64,000 nt of DNA. Source: Brachyhypopomus gauderio (Eukaryota; Chordata; Actinopteri; Gymnotiformes; Hypopomidae). The position numbers and the translations under genes are program-made. This document shows, piece by piece, positions 1 to 13,752 of this stretch. The DNA lies in assembly GCF_052324685.1 (NCBI RefSeq), contig NC_135214.1, forward strand, positions 2,004,817 through 2,068,816, given 5' to 3'. Below the pieces are notes generated by a model. That model was not told where the DNA came from. It worked only from the letters and a program-made list of their open reading frames with translations, and did no database searches. The stretch's first letter is position 1; each line of letters opens with the position of its first letter.

Positions 1-1619
1 TTGGTTGTTACAACAGATATTTCCTTGCCATTTGGACCCTTGGTGGAGACCTCATATTCTGTTGAAGCAAATCATATAAGAAAACAATTAACTTTTAAGT
101 GCTTCCCCTTTTGCCTGGTAGGACTTTAATAGTACAGCTAAACTTATGTATGGAGGGAAAAATACTTTTTTAATGCATGGAACTTTTAATGAGCCTGTCA
201 ATACACTGCAGACGTGTATCCTCAAGTATTCATTTAAATGAAGAAATTTAAACAGCCTCCCCCGGTGTCCTTCCTCTAAGTAGTGTCCCCACATTCTTCC
301 CTTGGGTCCTGCAAAAGTCCATATTCTTGATTCAACGTAGCTCCCCAAACAACTTTACCAGCTATTTAATGTTTTTAAGTTGGGCGCTGGACAGACATGT
401 GGGCCCTCTGGTGTGCCCAGGACCGCTTTAGGAAATGATCATTTAGAGGGTTTAAAAATCCTGCTCACGATAAATCAGTACTACAATTATTTCAAAACAC
501 ATTTTTTCGTGCTTTCTTTGTCTGATATATGTTCAAATAATGACTGTAGGCTTTAAAGTTATTATAACATGCACAATTTGAGATTTGAGAGAAATAAACA
601 CAGAAAATTAAATGGAGAAATTTTACAATGACATTTGATTACTTTCTACTGAGTTATTTTATTAACTGTAAAATAGTGATATTAATAAACAATTTACAGC
701 TCTCCTGTAATCAAATAGTTCTTTACAGTGAACAATAATACGGAATTAATAACATAATTATAATCACTAATAAATAAATATTCCCATTACCTGTGGTTTC
801 ATTGTCTGTTTTCTCCCAGTCAACTATAACAAAAGAGGGACATCCCTCCACGGTAACTACGGTGACGTTGGAAGGAGGGGTCTTGGGTGGGCCGGTGACA
901 TTTATCCCTTCGTTCTCCTCTTCGGGGAATAAACTGAGAGACTGTGTGACTGAGCAGGGCTCCGCCGGACCCTTGTCTTTATAGAAGACGTGTGGGGCTG
1001 GAGATATAATCAGTCATAGATCAGATACAGTTCAGAAGGTCCTTTCACAGCTACTCACTAGCTAGCGCACTAGCTAGTCGTGCGCTATGGCCAGTGGAAG
1101 AAACATACCCCAGCTAAAATCCAGGCCCAAGGCACTGTGTAGTCTCTATAATGACGTATGTCCTATGCTTTCAACTCACTGAGTCTGCTTAAACACTCTA
1201 CACCGTTCTTCTGTCCAACTCCAAACACACGAGAATGAATGAATTAGTCAAGAGCTACAGGACTGATTAGGGTGGGCAGGAGCTGAGATGAAAACCTCTG
1301 CTCTGACTTCTGGGTTATGTGTGACTGCATGTAATTGATGAGCAGCATTAGGTCTTACCTACAAATCGTTTTTTTCCCAAGGCGTCCACATCAGAGACGG
1401 GGACGGATCTGAATATGGAGGAGTTGGGCCCGGCATCAAACCGACTGCCTGGTGAGAAAGGAGGGACGAACGATGGAAGTGTGGCTTCATGGTTCTGGAA
1501 GTTTTAGCAACCATTGTTATTTCAAATTTTTTGCACATTACTTCTGTGTCTCTAAAGAGAAGTGTGCACGCTTCCACACATCCACACACACACACACACT
1601 TCCACACATTCACACACAT

Positions 1620-1683
<64 letters not shown>

Positions 1684-4600
1684 CCACACATTCACACACA
1701 TCCACACACACACACATGCTCCCACACATCCACACACACACACACATACTTCCACACATTCACACACATCCACACACACACATGCTCCCACACATCCACA
1801 CACACACACATACTTCCACACATTCACACACATCCACACACACTCCCACACATTCACACACATCCACACACACACACACACACACACACTCCCACACATC
1901 CACACACACCCACATCTGCCGATCCTCAGTGCTTCTCTTAAATGTGCCCTCATCACCGTCAGCCTCTTTGAGGAAGCAGGAAATTGCAGAGCAAGTTTTT
2001 ATCTCGTACCATTAAAGGCAAAAAGAGGCATGCTTGTTGGGGTTGGCTTCTGATAGGTTGTTTTTTCTGTGGAAGGAGCTGCTTGGGGCTTCAGAACTGG
2101 CAGCCTCTCCACCTGCTTCAGATCTGTGATTTTAGCTGCCGGACCATGAAAGAAAGTGTTTGTCAGCCATATCACATCATTCCCAGCAACTGCAACATCG
2201 GTGTGAACGCACAGGCAGCTTTGAGAGCTCAGGCCTACAGTGACATTGCATTAGGGTTTAAAAGCATATAATATGCACACTTTGCTCCACCCTCTTGCAC
2301 GCCGCTGTCCTCACCCTTTCCTGTTGACTGCTCCACCTGGTTTGGGTTCTTCTTTTTTGAGTCTGAGACACGCTGATGTCCAGGTGATCCTGGATGAAGA
2401 AGACTCTAATTAGGCACTTCTGCTTTTCTTGAATGTACCACAAAGAGCAAACGAAGCATGGACAATAGGTACGAAGAAAACCCATTATACCGCAATCAGG
2501 GGTGACTGCAAAAAGACAAATGAACGACGTCAGCGCAGTGCTATGAAGGGATGAAGCTCCGAGTTGAGAAGTGATGATTGCTTAATACCACCATAACCTC
2601 ATCCAGTAGCCTCACCATTCAAAAATGACCATTACTGGCCTCGCTCACAAATTCCTGGCTCCACTGTGAAACAGAACTAGGCAAGAGTAGTATGGAAGCA
2701 CATGGAAGAAATATTCATGAGTTTTACGCTCCAAATTCAGATGGACAGATTTATAAAGGAAATGTTTCTTGGGAATAGGCAGGCCAGGTCTTCGGCTTCT
2801 GATGTAAAGCTCCATTTTCTCAGTGCCACCATGCCTGTGCGATCACAATCAGGGCATTGTGTCTGTTCCTGGCTAGAAGCAATAATACTGGCCAGACCGA
2901 GCACTGGAACAGCTCTCAGAGTTTGGAAGGGACCACTTCCTTGGCTAGGACAAAGTCACTTATGTAGAAAGGCTTGACAGTCCACAACTCACATAACGCC
3001 ACAGAGGGGTCTGCAGAGGTTTACATTTGTATATGTTTTCCAGTGATCCAAATTAGTTGGATAAAGCCATACTTTAGAAATATGTTTCTAGTCATCTCTG
3101 GCATTTTTTTTAATTTTGTTGTTTGTTAAAGATTATAAAAGTACATGGTCTGAATGGCAGGATTACAGTTTGGCGTTCACTTATCTGGCCTTAGTGCTAC
3201 TGGTGTGCCCTTGTGTTATGAGAGTGATTTATAGAGGGCATCCGAAAAAAAAGATGAAAAAGGGGCTGAAAATATTAAAGAACATATTCCACAACCCTTG
3301 ACTCTTCATGAGTCAGATCCAGCAGTTATTCTGATAGGGGGAGTGCAAAGAAGGAACCAAATCAAAAAGAAAGACACCAGTTATCTCATCAGGACTTGGC
3401 CGTGTTTTATCAGTGCCTGATTCATCACAGTCCTCTGCACAACCTTTCAGTGCTGAAAGTCCTTTCTGATAGGAACACATCAAGATTATTGTATCTGGCA
3501 TTGGAATGAATGTGAAACCATAGCTGTATGGGAATTGGTCTCTTTATGGTCTCCTACGTTCATTAGAACATCTTTAGCGCTGCTGTCAAATCAATCACTT
3601 TTGTAGGAGAATGAACCAGTGTATGGTGTCATTCTGACATTTAGCTGTTGACGGTATCTGTGAGATAAAGATTACCGTTTTACGTCTCCAATATCCTCCT
3701 GACACAAATACTTTTTAACATAGATCTGTGGCAGAAGATCCTGAGATTCTGAGACTAAAACTAAGCGACTTGTCCATCTCTAGTGGTTCCCCAAACCTGA
3801 ACTTTGCTCAGCGTGTAGATGTACGGCACAGAGTTTTACACCTGACAGCTATTGTAGAATTAGCGCTTAGACACATGCAAATCCACATGGCAGCCATCTC
3901 TCTGTGTTTACACATGTTGGAATTGGTAAGTTTGTGTGTTTTAAAATTTACCAAAATGTTTTCTAGGCCTGTTGGTAGGTTTGGTCTGTGACAAGCCTTG
4001 ATGCTTCACACCACCGGGAACTGAAGGAAAATAAAATAGTGTTACTGCCATAAAGTCTTACGTCAAAACACATTCCAGCAATATGACAAATAGCTTATAG
4101 ACAAAACACAGCAGCAGCATAGTGAAAACTGTTTGTACTGTTTGATGCAGTTGTGTAAGAGAACTAAATACACTTGAGTAATCCGAAGTTGAAAGATGAG
4201 AAATAACTAAATAGTTCATGTTGAATTTCCATTTCATAGTTTTAGCTGTATCTTCTGCTGTTGCCTCTCACGAGAATCAATCAGGTGTAAGATTTACCAA
4301 ACAGCTAGAGAAGTACAGAATGTGAAACAGACTTCTGGCTGTGTGCATGTGTTCCTCTGAGTGTATGTGTGTTTCCCTAAAGACAAACTACTACAAATCA
4401 TTTGTTTTGAACAGCCCCCAAAGGAGACCAGCATGAAATTTGCATCGCATAGCATGAGAGTAGAAATGGGAACCACACAAACACAAACACACCCTTTCTC
4501 TCTCCTTCTGTCTCTCGTTACTATATGGACTACCTGTATATAGGAAGTAGAAACTGCAGTGTAGTACACAAGGTTTACAGAGAAACAGAACATTTTGGAC

Positions 4601-7600
4601 AGAGATCCTTCATCACCTCATACATATTCATCTGTCAGAAACATATTATTTCAATGGAAACCATGTGTAATACGCTGCAGGTTTATTACTTCTACATATT
4701 TATCTATCATACTTTGCAGTAAGTTCCAGGATTCGCTCTGAAACACAGGAATATAGCCGGCAACATATAGTGTGACACATTGGAAATAAACCTTTGGGGG
4801 GCCTTTTTGGATTTTTACTGGAGCCTGGCGGGCCACGCCCAGTCGAAGTCCGATTCCGCCCCACTGTCGGGCTTAATGGCCGTGCCACACGTCTTGGAGG
4901 GTTGCGTGAGTCCGTTTTCATTGGGTGAGTCTCATTCCTCACCACTGCAGAGACCAGAGCGGGTACCACTGTAGGGCCCACAGGGCGCCTCACAACTACA
5001 GGAGATGAAGAGTTGTGTGAGGCCCATTTTGCCGGGCCAGTCCCATTCCGAACCACTTTAGGGCCCACGGGCCGCACCACTTTAGGGCCCACGGGTCGTA
5101 CCACTTTAGGGCCCACGGGCCGCACCACTTTAGGGCCCACGGGCCGCACCACTTTAGTGCCCACGGGCTGCACCACTTTAGGGCCCGCGGGGCGTGTCAC
5201 AAGAACAGGAGATGAGGAGTTGCGTGAGATATCTTGGCCTAAATAAGGAGAAAACACAATTAGCACTTTTACTATGATCATATACAGAAGTCGTCCAGGT
5301 CACTGATTGGTGGAGGATGAAGATGAGGACCGAGCTGACAAACACGAGGAAGACAACACACTGCTTTTATTCTTTGAGCCAGGGGTGTGAGGAGGTGTTG
5401 AAGAGTCCTTTGGAGACACACAGAAAAGCAATGAAAGAGTGAGGTGAGATGCAGCCCTGGATGAAGATGGAGATGAGGACGCGTGAGAGAGAGGTGCTTC
5501 AGAATGCTTCACCCATAAACAATAACACTGTTCCTAGACTACACCCAAAAGTTCCTGTTCCTAGATTACGCCCAGTAGTTCCTGTTCCTAAACTACACAC
5601 AAAAGTTCCTGTTCCTAGACTACACCCAGTAGTTCCTGTTCCTAGACTACACCCAGTAATTCCTGTTCCTAGTCTACACCCAGTAGTTCCTGTTCCTAGA
5701 CTACGCCCAAAAGTTCCTGTTCCTAGACTACGCCTAGTAGTTCCTGTTCCTAAACTACACACAAAAGTTCCTGTTCCTAGATTACGCCCAGTAGTTCCTG
5801 TTCCTAGACTACACCCAAATGTTCCTGTTCCTAGACTATGCCCAGTAGTTCCTGTTCCTAGACTACACCCAAAAGTTCCTGTTCCTAGACTACACACAAA
5901 AGTTCCTGTTCCTAGACTATGCCCAGTAGTTCCTGTTCCTAGACTACACACAAAAGTTCCTGTTCCTAGACTACGCCCAAAAGTTCCTGTTCCTAGACTA
6001 CACCCAGTAGTTCCTGTTCCTAGACTACACCCAGTAGTTCCTGTTCCTAGACTACACCCAATAGTTTCTGTTCCTAGACTACACCCAGTAGTTCCTGTTC
6101 CTAGACTACACACAAAAGCTCCTGTTCCTAGACTACACCCAGTAGTTCCTGTTCCTAGACTACACCCAGTAGTTCTTTTCTTCCATCAACTACCTGGAAG
6201 ACTGCATTAGTATTTTTGACTGAAGCATTCCTTTAAATGAGGAACGAGCACTGTATGATTGCACAGCCCATGATTCAGCTTGGTGATGGTAGTGAGGTTT
6301 AAAGAATGTTGGAGGGGACGGAGTACAGTAGTCACAGCGCGAGTCAAGTGTTGATGGCGTTGTAGATGGCATGACATTTTTATGAAACTGGTTTAAATAA
6401 TGTTTTTGGAGGTGGAGGTGAAGTTTGGTGGCAGTCCAGGTTTGACTCAGTTGCAGAGTTATTATTATGGTGTGAAGTCATTCGGTTACACGAACATGTA
6501 CGACACGGCGGTTAAGATCAGCGACGTTGCAGCCTCTTGGCCCACTGATATCATTACCCTGGTCTCTATCCACCACCTCATTGACAAGAGCAGGCTTTGG
6601 AAGAGGTTCTCCATCCTGTGATTGGCTGGGAGCTGTGTGACATAGAGAATCGGTCTCATGCGATGATGTGGCATATATAGTAAAAGGACAAATTAGCTCT
6701 GCTTTTGTTGTGATATTTTAGTGCAGATTTAGAATCAGATCCCTGATTGTGGATTATAAATGATCTGTCAGTGAGACTTTAGAGTAATTTCCTGGCAAGG
6801 CATGTGGTTAATATTTAGTCATACTAAAACATTTGCTTTCTGAGTTGTCCAGGCATTATTAATACTTTATAAATTACACTAAATGTTTTAATAAATCTCT
6901 TCGAGGTATGATAACCTCTGAATACAGACATCATAGCAATGCTATGGCAATATACTATAACTGGACTTTTTATAATCAATGCTATGTAATAAATTAATAT
7001 AAATAATAAATGAGCAATCAGAGAATTTACCTTCTTGGCTGCCTGAGAGCTTCTCGTTCATGGCCTGTGTTTCAGGCCAATGGCTGACATTAGATTTTGT
7101 GGGAGTTTTTTTGATGATGTTTGCTTGGATTTTAGTTGGGGGTTGTTCTGGGACATTGTTGGCGCCACTGTGTAGATCGTTTATGATTCGTAGCTCACTC
7201 CTGGGAGTGCTGTCAGTTTTGGCATACTGCCACTGCACTGTGTAGGGAATTTTTATTGTGGAGCTCAAAGGATGGTGGTCTTGCACCAATACTGGTTCCT
7301 TTTGGAATTTAGTGGATCTCAGGGGATGGTCCCTCGTCTTTGCTGTTATTTCAAGGGTACTGGGTGTGTACCAGTCGCTAGTCTGTACAGGGCTGGGAGT
7401 TTCTTTAGTGTCATAATGTGTATGTTGGGAAATCAGATGTTGTGATGCCATGCTTCCTTGTTTGTCTGTTTTGGGACTTGTTAGGGTCAGTGGGATGTTT
7501 GTGAAGACGTTGTCCTTAGTTGAAGTTGTTGGAGAGGCATTAGTGCTTGATACCTGTTTAGGCCGCGTTGTATCTAAGTGGTGGTACGTGTTGTGCTCCT

Positions 7601-10600
7601 GTATGGATTTTGACATATCTTCATATGGATCATGGTGAGTTGTTCCAGATAATGTAGGCTGATGCAATTTGATGGGTTCTTTTTTAGTTTTTTGTGGTTG
7701 GGGTAGTGTGAGGCTGACATGTTCATAAATGGTGTTGGGTTGGGTTGGAATTTGTTGTTGGACTACATTAGTTGGCAGTGCTGTGCTAAAAATTTGTTTA
7801 GTTGTCTGGGACTGAGTTGTGCTTGTCTTTTGGAGTATTCTGGGCTTGGCTTGAGTTGTTAGAGATTTGAGCTGGGTTGCTCTGAGCTGAGATGTGCTGG
7901 GGGTTTGTGGTTTTGTACTGGGCAAAGATTTGGTTGCGATGGTTTCAGGATGAGCTGTGATGGGCATTTTCTGGGCTGTGATGTGTTTGGGTTTGGTTAT
8001 AATGGGTTCAGGCTGCGCTGTGATTGGCTCCTTCTGGGTTGTTCTGGGGATAGACTGGGTTATTTGGGGGTCACATCGTGTTGTTCTGCAATGGACTAGC
8101 TCTGTGCTGGGTTTTGGTTGGCTAGTTCTGAAATGAGGGATAGCGGTGCTTGCGTGGGGTTGGTAAGTTCTGAATTGGGGTTGGATGGTGTTGGACTGGG
8201 GTTGACCAGTACTATGGAATTGTGTTGTTCTGATATGTGTTGTATGAAACTGAGCTTTGACTGTACTGGCATGGGTTTCAGTGGTACTGGGTTGGGTTTT
8301 GGTTGTGATGGACTGGGTTATGGGTTCGGTATCAGGGGTGCTTGACTGGGCTTTGGCGGTGTTCAGCTGAAATTGGATTGTGTGTGGCTGTTGTAGGCTT
8401 CTACTGGAAAGGGGGGATAAGGTTGAAGGTTGGGGCTGAAAAGGATTGGCTGTCTTTGAAGTGCGCTGATTCATGAGTGTTTGCATGAATTTAAGAGTCT
8501 GGGTTGAAAATAATGTATCCTCAGAAGGGGAAGAAGGTGTTATGCCATCACTTCCTGTTCCTGTTCAGAGAAGAGACATGACAGTGTATTTGAGTATGAG
8601 CCGGAATGTGAGCATGATTTCGTCTGTGTGTTTATGTATGTGTGTTCATTCACAAATGGTTCCTTCATAGACATTTGCTTCATAGTTTAGAGGGTCAAAA
8701 ATATATTTCACCATTGACGGTGAAATGAAAAGGCAATACCACTTCCAGGAATGATTGTTGCTCTGTCTAGTTGTTAACAGTCATTTTAAATGACTGTATC
8801 GTCTTTACTTGACAGGATGCTGTAATTTGTCAGTATGTTTCAAACTGTTTATAGAGACACAGACAAACAGATCAATCTCAGTGCAATTTGTCCCGATGAC
8901 TCATATTTATTCCTCGTAAACTTGTGACATTCCTGGTGACATGTGGACGCACGACTCAGATGTGAAAACCTGGAGAACTTAGGTGCTATTAAACGGGACC
9001 TTCCATCTCTTCACAATGGAAGATGAGCATGAAAGCACATCAGAGAAAGATCTCATGGATTAGGATCAAGTTTAGAGTCATCACACGGATACAGTGTTTT
9101 TCAGATGTTTGTCATATGACGCCACGTAATTGTGTAACATTATTGTGTAATCCTTTTAAATGCGTGGAAAGAACTGCTAAGTGCACAGGCCATTACGACA
9201 AGGAGAAAACAAATGGATGCTTCAAAAACTGATCACTTACAGCCATTCACACATGCATTATTATAGATAACTTTGATAGATGACTGGTTAAAAAAAACGA
9301 AATAAATGAAACATAGAAATCCTTTTCAAATTTGAAATTTGAAGTCTGGAAAAGACTAACATTAGAATATACCATACATTTTATTTTCCAAATCATGTGA
9401 GAGTTAGATTTGTAAGGCGTTCAGAAACCAGTAATAGAAAATGCACTAGCAAGGACTAGAGCAGTAATTCTAAAACCCGTTACCTTGATTTCTTCTTGGC
9501 GTTGGAGGAGATGCTGTTTGTCTGACAGGGGGTGGTTGTCTGCTAGGAGTGATGTTGTGAAGGACTGTGGCGTTGAGGGCAGTGCAGTGAATTGGACATG
9601 AACATCAATAAACATCAACAAATATTAATAAACATAAACAAACATTAATAAACATCAGGCTTCCACTGCTGTTGGGGTGTAAGCGAAGGGTAAATATCTT
9701 ACTGGTCACTGGAGGAAAGGCAACTTTGGGCCCTTCCATGACATGTATCTATATGGGAATAAATGTGTACATAAACAAAAAGTAAGTATAGAAGAGAGAA
9801 AGACAAAGGAATAAAGGAAATCACTACCAGAGGTAAGCAAATATAAGCACCTGAGGTTTCAGCGGATTGCTTGATTTCAACGGCTCATGAATGTGTATAT
9901 CTTGTAAATTAAAAAAAAGGACAAAAATTGCTTGTTGCTTATACACCACTTCGGACAAATAAGAAGTAAGGCGAGAGATTGTTGTGTGTGTGTGTGCGGC
10001 GGTGGGACCTACCGGCTGTGTTGTGTATTACTGGTGGACTCCAAGTGCCGGTGTTGGTCTCGGTCTCTGCTCGGACCTCAAACTCGTACGGCGTGTCCGG
10101 TTTGAGATTATCGATGACTGTATCCGTGGTGGGACACGTTTCATAGTTCCATTTCTTGCTGGTCTCCTTCTCCTTGTAGCGCACAGTGAAGTCACTGGAG
10201 ATTCAGTGAACAAATGCCGATACAGTGCTAAGGCAGTAATTAACCCAATATTTTTGATGCCACAGGAAGACTATATTTATAATGAGTAGTTGCTGTATTT
10301 TATATTATGCATGACAATTAATGTGTGTTGAATGACATGTGCACATGCAAACGCACACCCTCATACCCATCCTCGATGCAGTCATCCAGATGAGCGTCTG
10401 TGTATGGGGTATTCAGAAGGGTGCCCCAGGACAGCTGAACTGAGGTAGGGGTCACAGTCCCAATCATCAGGTGGAGAGGTTTTTCCAGAGACACCTTCCC
10501 TATAAATCAAAGTGCAATGAGCAGGTCTATGTTACTTTCATGAAGATTATAAGACTCCAGTGTATTTATCAGAATGTATTTATAGCAGTTCATGAAGTGA

Positions 10601-12813
10601 CTATGTTGTGCACACATATTTTCTCAGTGTTTTGCATTCATAATTTCTGCCGTTTTACACCCATAATGACTGTTAATGTTTACCCGTGCACTTTTTTTTG
10701 ACGTTGTTTGCTTTGACTGGCCGCACTACAATCAGATATTTTGGCTCAGCATCTGAAACAGAGAAAGAGAGAGTGAGGATCAATGAGAGAGAAAGAGAGC
10801 GAAAGAAGAGGAGAGAAGAGGGGGAGGGAGACAGGAAATGGAGAGAGAACAGTGCTTACCGATTTCAGTTTCGTAGTGCTCGCCCTCCTCAGGTAGCTGG
10901 ATGAACTGTTTGGAGAACATGCCGCTGCCGTAGCCCAGGATGTAACCTTCTAGCCTGGCGTCTGCCTCCAGCTGCAGGAACTTCAACACGATGGTGTCTC
11001 CCGTAGCAGTGATACGCACCTTCAGGTTGTGCCTGCGCACTTCAGACAAGACCAAACACATCAAACCCAGATTACACAAATAACAGATATTACTGAAAAA
11101 GTCAGATATTACTGATTGTATTAGGCAAGTGTATTGGTTTTCTTGGTGGAAGAAAAAGTCTTAACTTGTCAAAGCTTTAAATAAATAAGGCACAGAGGGA
11201 GATAACAGATTTCGATGCTATTTACAGTATCAGAGAACAATGTATTTTTGTTATTTCCACAGGGAAAAACACCAGCCATACGATTGCCCCAGAGAGATTT
11301 TTATGGGGTTTATAAGCAAAAAAAAAAATTGCAGTGTGTTAGTTTGATGAATTGGTAAACACCACTGTGGAACAACACCAGTTTACTGCCAGCCATATTC
11401 ATCCAGCAACTGCACCATCAATACCACCACAAAACCCATTAATCAGAGATTCCTGGCAGTGGTCCCCCAGGTTTGCGGCCTCACGCCCATACAAAAAACA
11501 TTCAAACTGAAAAAAACACGTATAATGACAGCAGCGAGAAGGGAAAACAAATTTCTTAGCGTTGAGTGCATTGCAGGAATTGTGGCTGATCTTTCATATC
11601 TTGGTTGTTGGAACAGTGTGTGTCACTGCAGAATAAGAGGTTGTTGTGTTTTATAGAGAAGGAAACTCCTGGCAAATACCTCCTGGCTCCAACACAAACA
11701 AACTGGGTTTAAGTTACATCAGAATTGGCTCTGCGAATCTCCGGGCGACTCCCTGGGGGAGCAGTCAGTGTGGGCCCAGCCAATACGCTGTTGTACTGAA
11801 GAGATGCACCATTAATGACACATGACCGTGCCGAACTTTAACTTAGCAATGGTAAAAATGTCTTGCTGAGTGGGTGTGAACCGAAATACTAAGACCTTTC
11901 ATTACATGCAATAGTTGCAAAAGTTTTTCTACATGCCAAATGCAGCACTCTAATTTTGTATAATAATAAACAAGATATTGAAAGTAAATGTGTTTGTAAC
12001 TATGAGAGGTCTGTCTCAAGCACCAAGGAGCTGGTTGGTAAAATGGATAAAATTAGGTCATGGTCAAGACACACACATACACACGCACGTGCACACACAA
12101 AGTGTTGTGGGTCACATTCTAATGAACTCTCTTTCCTCAAGGCAGGTGTGTCAGCATAAATCACTGGGAGTCATTTTAAAGTCACACAGATTTAAAGTCT
12201 TAATCAGCTGCAGGTTGGAATTATTACCAACAGGGCAGAAAGGCACACTAGATGTTTACATTTACGCTCCATTTGGAAATAGTTTCTTTTAGGATGAGAG
12301 CAAACCTCTTCCACAGGTTTAGTGGAGCATTTGTATCTTGTGTCTCTTGGAAGTGTAGTTTTGCCTAGAATGGTGTTCAGTAGGTTCGAGAGATTTGTCA
12401 AGTCAGTGCAAACTGCACCAAGTTCATGAATCTTTCATGTTTTCTTTAGCTGGATTCAGATTTGGTATATGAGAGGGCAGCGGCATATGGTTTAAATAAT
12501 TTTCATACTTAACAAATCATTCAGAATCAGCTTGCGCCCTGTGTTTCTCATAGTGAATGACACACAAGTGCAATTACACAGAAATGAATTTATAAAGCTC
12601 AAATGCAGTTGGAAAATACAAATCTTATTTTAAGATCATTCACGTTAACTTCAAGCAAGCATTTAAATCACCATCAACCAAGCTGGACCATTTTCCCTAT
12701 TCAAAGTCACTTAGTCAAGGACTAAGAGCTTAATGAGTGCATAGAAATGCATACGGTGAGTATGGGTCAATACTGTTGATGAAGACAGCATCCAATAATG
12801 ATTAGGTAATGGA

Positions 12814-12857
<44 letters not shown>

Positions 12858-13752
12858 AATTGCCAAGGAGGTTGCTGCAGACTCTTTCCATTCAGATTTG
12901 ATGCATGAGTAAAACACACAGAAAGAGAGAGAGAGAGAGAGATAAGTTCATGAACATGGCCAGAAAAGCCAGGTGTTCACAGTGCATTTAACATCAATCC
13001 AATTATCCTTTCAACCTAGAAGCAGAGCAGATCCCTCCGACTCCTCAGGTCTCCTTCACCTCCAACACCAGATCATCTTGTGCTCCATCAGTGCTACTCC
13101 GTCAGCACGTAAACACACTTTCCCTCTCAATTACGTCTCCGCCACCATGACCCAGGACAGACGGAGGCAGAGCATCACAGTGGCAGCAAGAACTGTTTCC
13201 AGTTTGACTGATAACCAAACAAAGTCTCACAATAAGATCATGTGACATTCGTAACTGGTTTATTCATTTGATTCATTTGATTGATTGTAAGGGTGTGTAT
13301 CACTCTGCTCCATGCCATATAAGGCTGAAAGCACAGTTGATTAATATGCCAATCACAGCAAACAAAAACACCAAGTGGACTGCTGCCTTGCCAACAGTCA
13401 AGGTGGTGAAATGTAATCAAGTTCCATAAATAACACGCCACAGTTATGATGTTATTCTTCTTATTAAATATGATCACACTACTACACGCAACATTTACCA
13501 TCATCTCAGCACTGGCCTTAACTGACGAGATGGAAAGATTCCATTTGATCCATTTGAGATATTTGTACCTCTTACCTGGTCAGATGTAAATGACCAAGTC
13601 ATAAAGTGCAACAGTTCAAAGCAATTTCAAATCACGGTCTTGATTCCAAAAGCCACATATGAGCCAAGATGCACTGTACCTCGGACTCTGGACGTGCAGG
13701 TGAGGTTGAGGATCAGGACCTCAGTGAGGATGAGGACCAGTGAGGCTCTCAT
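1..13752 (-). CDS. abi3bp: abi3bp: ABI family member 3 binding protein (Target of Nesh-SH3), 3'-truncated by the window edge
   Basis: This is a secreted extracellular-matrix protein with two fibronectin type III domains flanking a Pro/Thr-rich linker. Exons in transcript order are 13680-13752, 10860-11039, 10684-10752, 10367-10499, 10013-10194, 9484-9564, 7031-8560, 4792-5238, 1359-1448, 791-997 and 1-58 (running off the window). All junctions keep phase, giving about 1016 codons. Exon 1 begins [15 protein letters not shown], a signal peptide. Exons 2-5 encode the N-terminal module: [11 protein letters not shown], then [12 protein letters not shown], then the first FN3 domain ([37 protein letters not shown]). 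The last exons carry [35 protein letters not shown] and [12 protein letters not shown], the start of the second FN3, which match the vertebrate ABI3BP C-terminal part. The final domain lies beyond base 1. Small repeat exons between 1449 and 4791 may have been missed. An in-frame ATG at 13812 exists, but 13752 gives the cleaner signal peptide. Confidence 0.93.
1566..1915. repeat. Compound (CA)n minisatellite in an abi3bp intron
   Basis: A pure CA run is mixed with longer units of the form CACTTCCACACATTCACACA and CATGCTCCCACACATCCA, so a dinucleotide repeat has expanded into a higher-order tandem array. Long open frames on both strands are by-products of this composition. Confidence 0.9.
4792..5238 (-). 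CDS. abi3bp: abi3bp exon 8: repeat-bearing linker exon
   Basis: The exon is 447 bp (149 codons), with acceptor TTATTTAG before 5238, donor GTTTAT after 4792, and phase 1 in and out, which fits exon 7 and the exon at 1359-1448. It starts [20 protein letters not shown]. About six tandem 24-bp units encode RPVGPKVV at 5050-5185, and a related decayed unit ([15 protein letters not shown]) follows. Several Asn-X-Ser/Thr sites are present. The donor is weaker than consensus, so the 3' boundary is less certain than the rest. The array should be prone to length change in multiples of 8 residues. Confidence 0.68.
5520..6178. repeat. 27-bp minisatellite, about 24 units, in an abi3bp intron
   Basis: Tandem units read CCTGTTCCTAGACTACACCC plus AGTAGTT, with variants ACACAAAAG and ACGCCCAAAAG. 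The unit length is a multiple of three and lacks stops in some frames, so a frame of about 250 codons (PVPRLHPVV repeats) is open on the + strand and one of about 200 codons on the minus strand. It lies in the intron between the abi3bp exons at 4792-5238 and 7031-8560. I see no well-placed splice sites that would make it an exon. Confidence 0.92.
7031..8560 (-). CDS. abi3bp: abi3bp exon 7: 510-codon Thr/Ser/Gln/Pro-rich linker exon
   Basis: This is one uninterrupted exon of 1530 bp, with acceptor AACAG before 8560 and donor GTAAAT after 7031, phase 1 at both ends and matching its neighbours. It begins [18 protein letters not shown] and continues as a low-complexity Thr/Ser/Gln/Pro chain with motifs such as [10 protein letters not shown] and [12 protein letters not shown]. 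Such composition is typical of mucin-like O-glycosylated spacers. In other vertebrates, as I recall, this region of ABI3BP is built from many short exons, so a single long exon is unusual. Open frames on the opposite strand here are shadows. Confidence 0.85.
11040..13679 (-). other. abi3bp intron 1, no further exon seen
   Basis: This 2.6-kb stretch separates the signal-peptide exon from the first mature-protein exon. It contains a (GAAA)n repeat and AT-rich sequence. I see no coding exon or RNA gene in it. Confidence 0.6.
12806..12860. repeat. (GAAA)n microsatellite in abi3bp intron 1
   Basis: About 12 GAAA tetranucleotides in tandem, followed at 12920-12945 by a short GA run. Confidence 0.95.

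Noticed and set aside
1452-2053. Long His/Thr-rich and Cys/Val-rich frames
   Set aside because: Translation of the (CA)n compound repeat in several frames.
5449-6210. A 253-codon frame of PVPRLHPVV repeats
   Set aside because: Translation of a 27-bp minisatellite inside an abi3bp intron, on the opposite strand to the gene.
7060-8345. Several plus-strand frames of 60-75 codons
   Set aside because: Antisense shadows of the large abi3bp exon.
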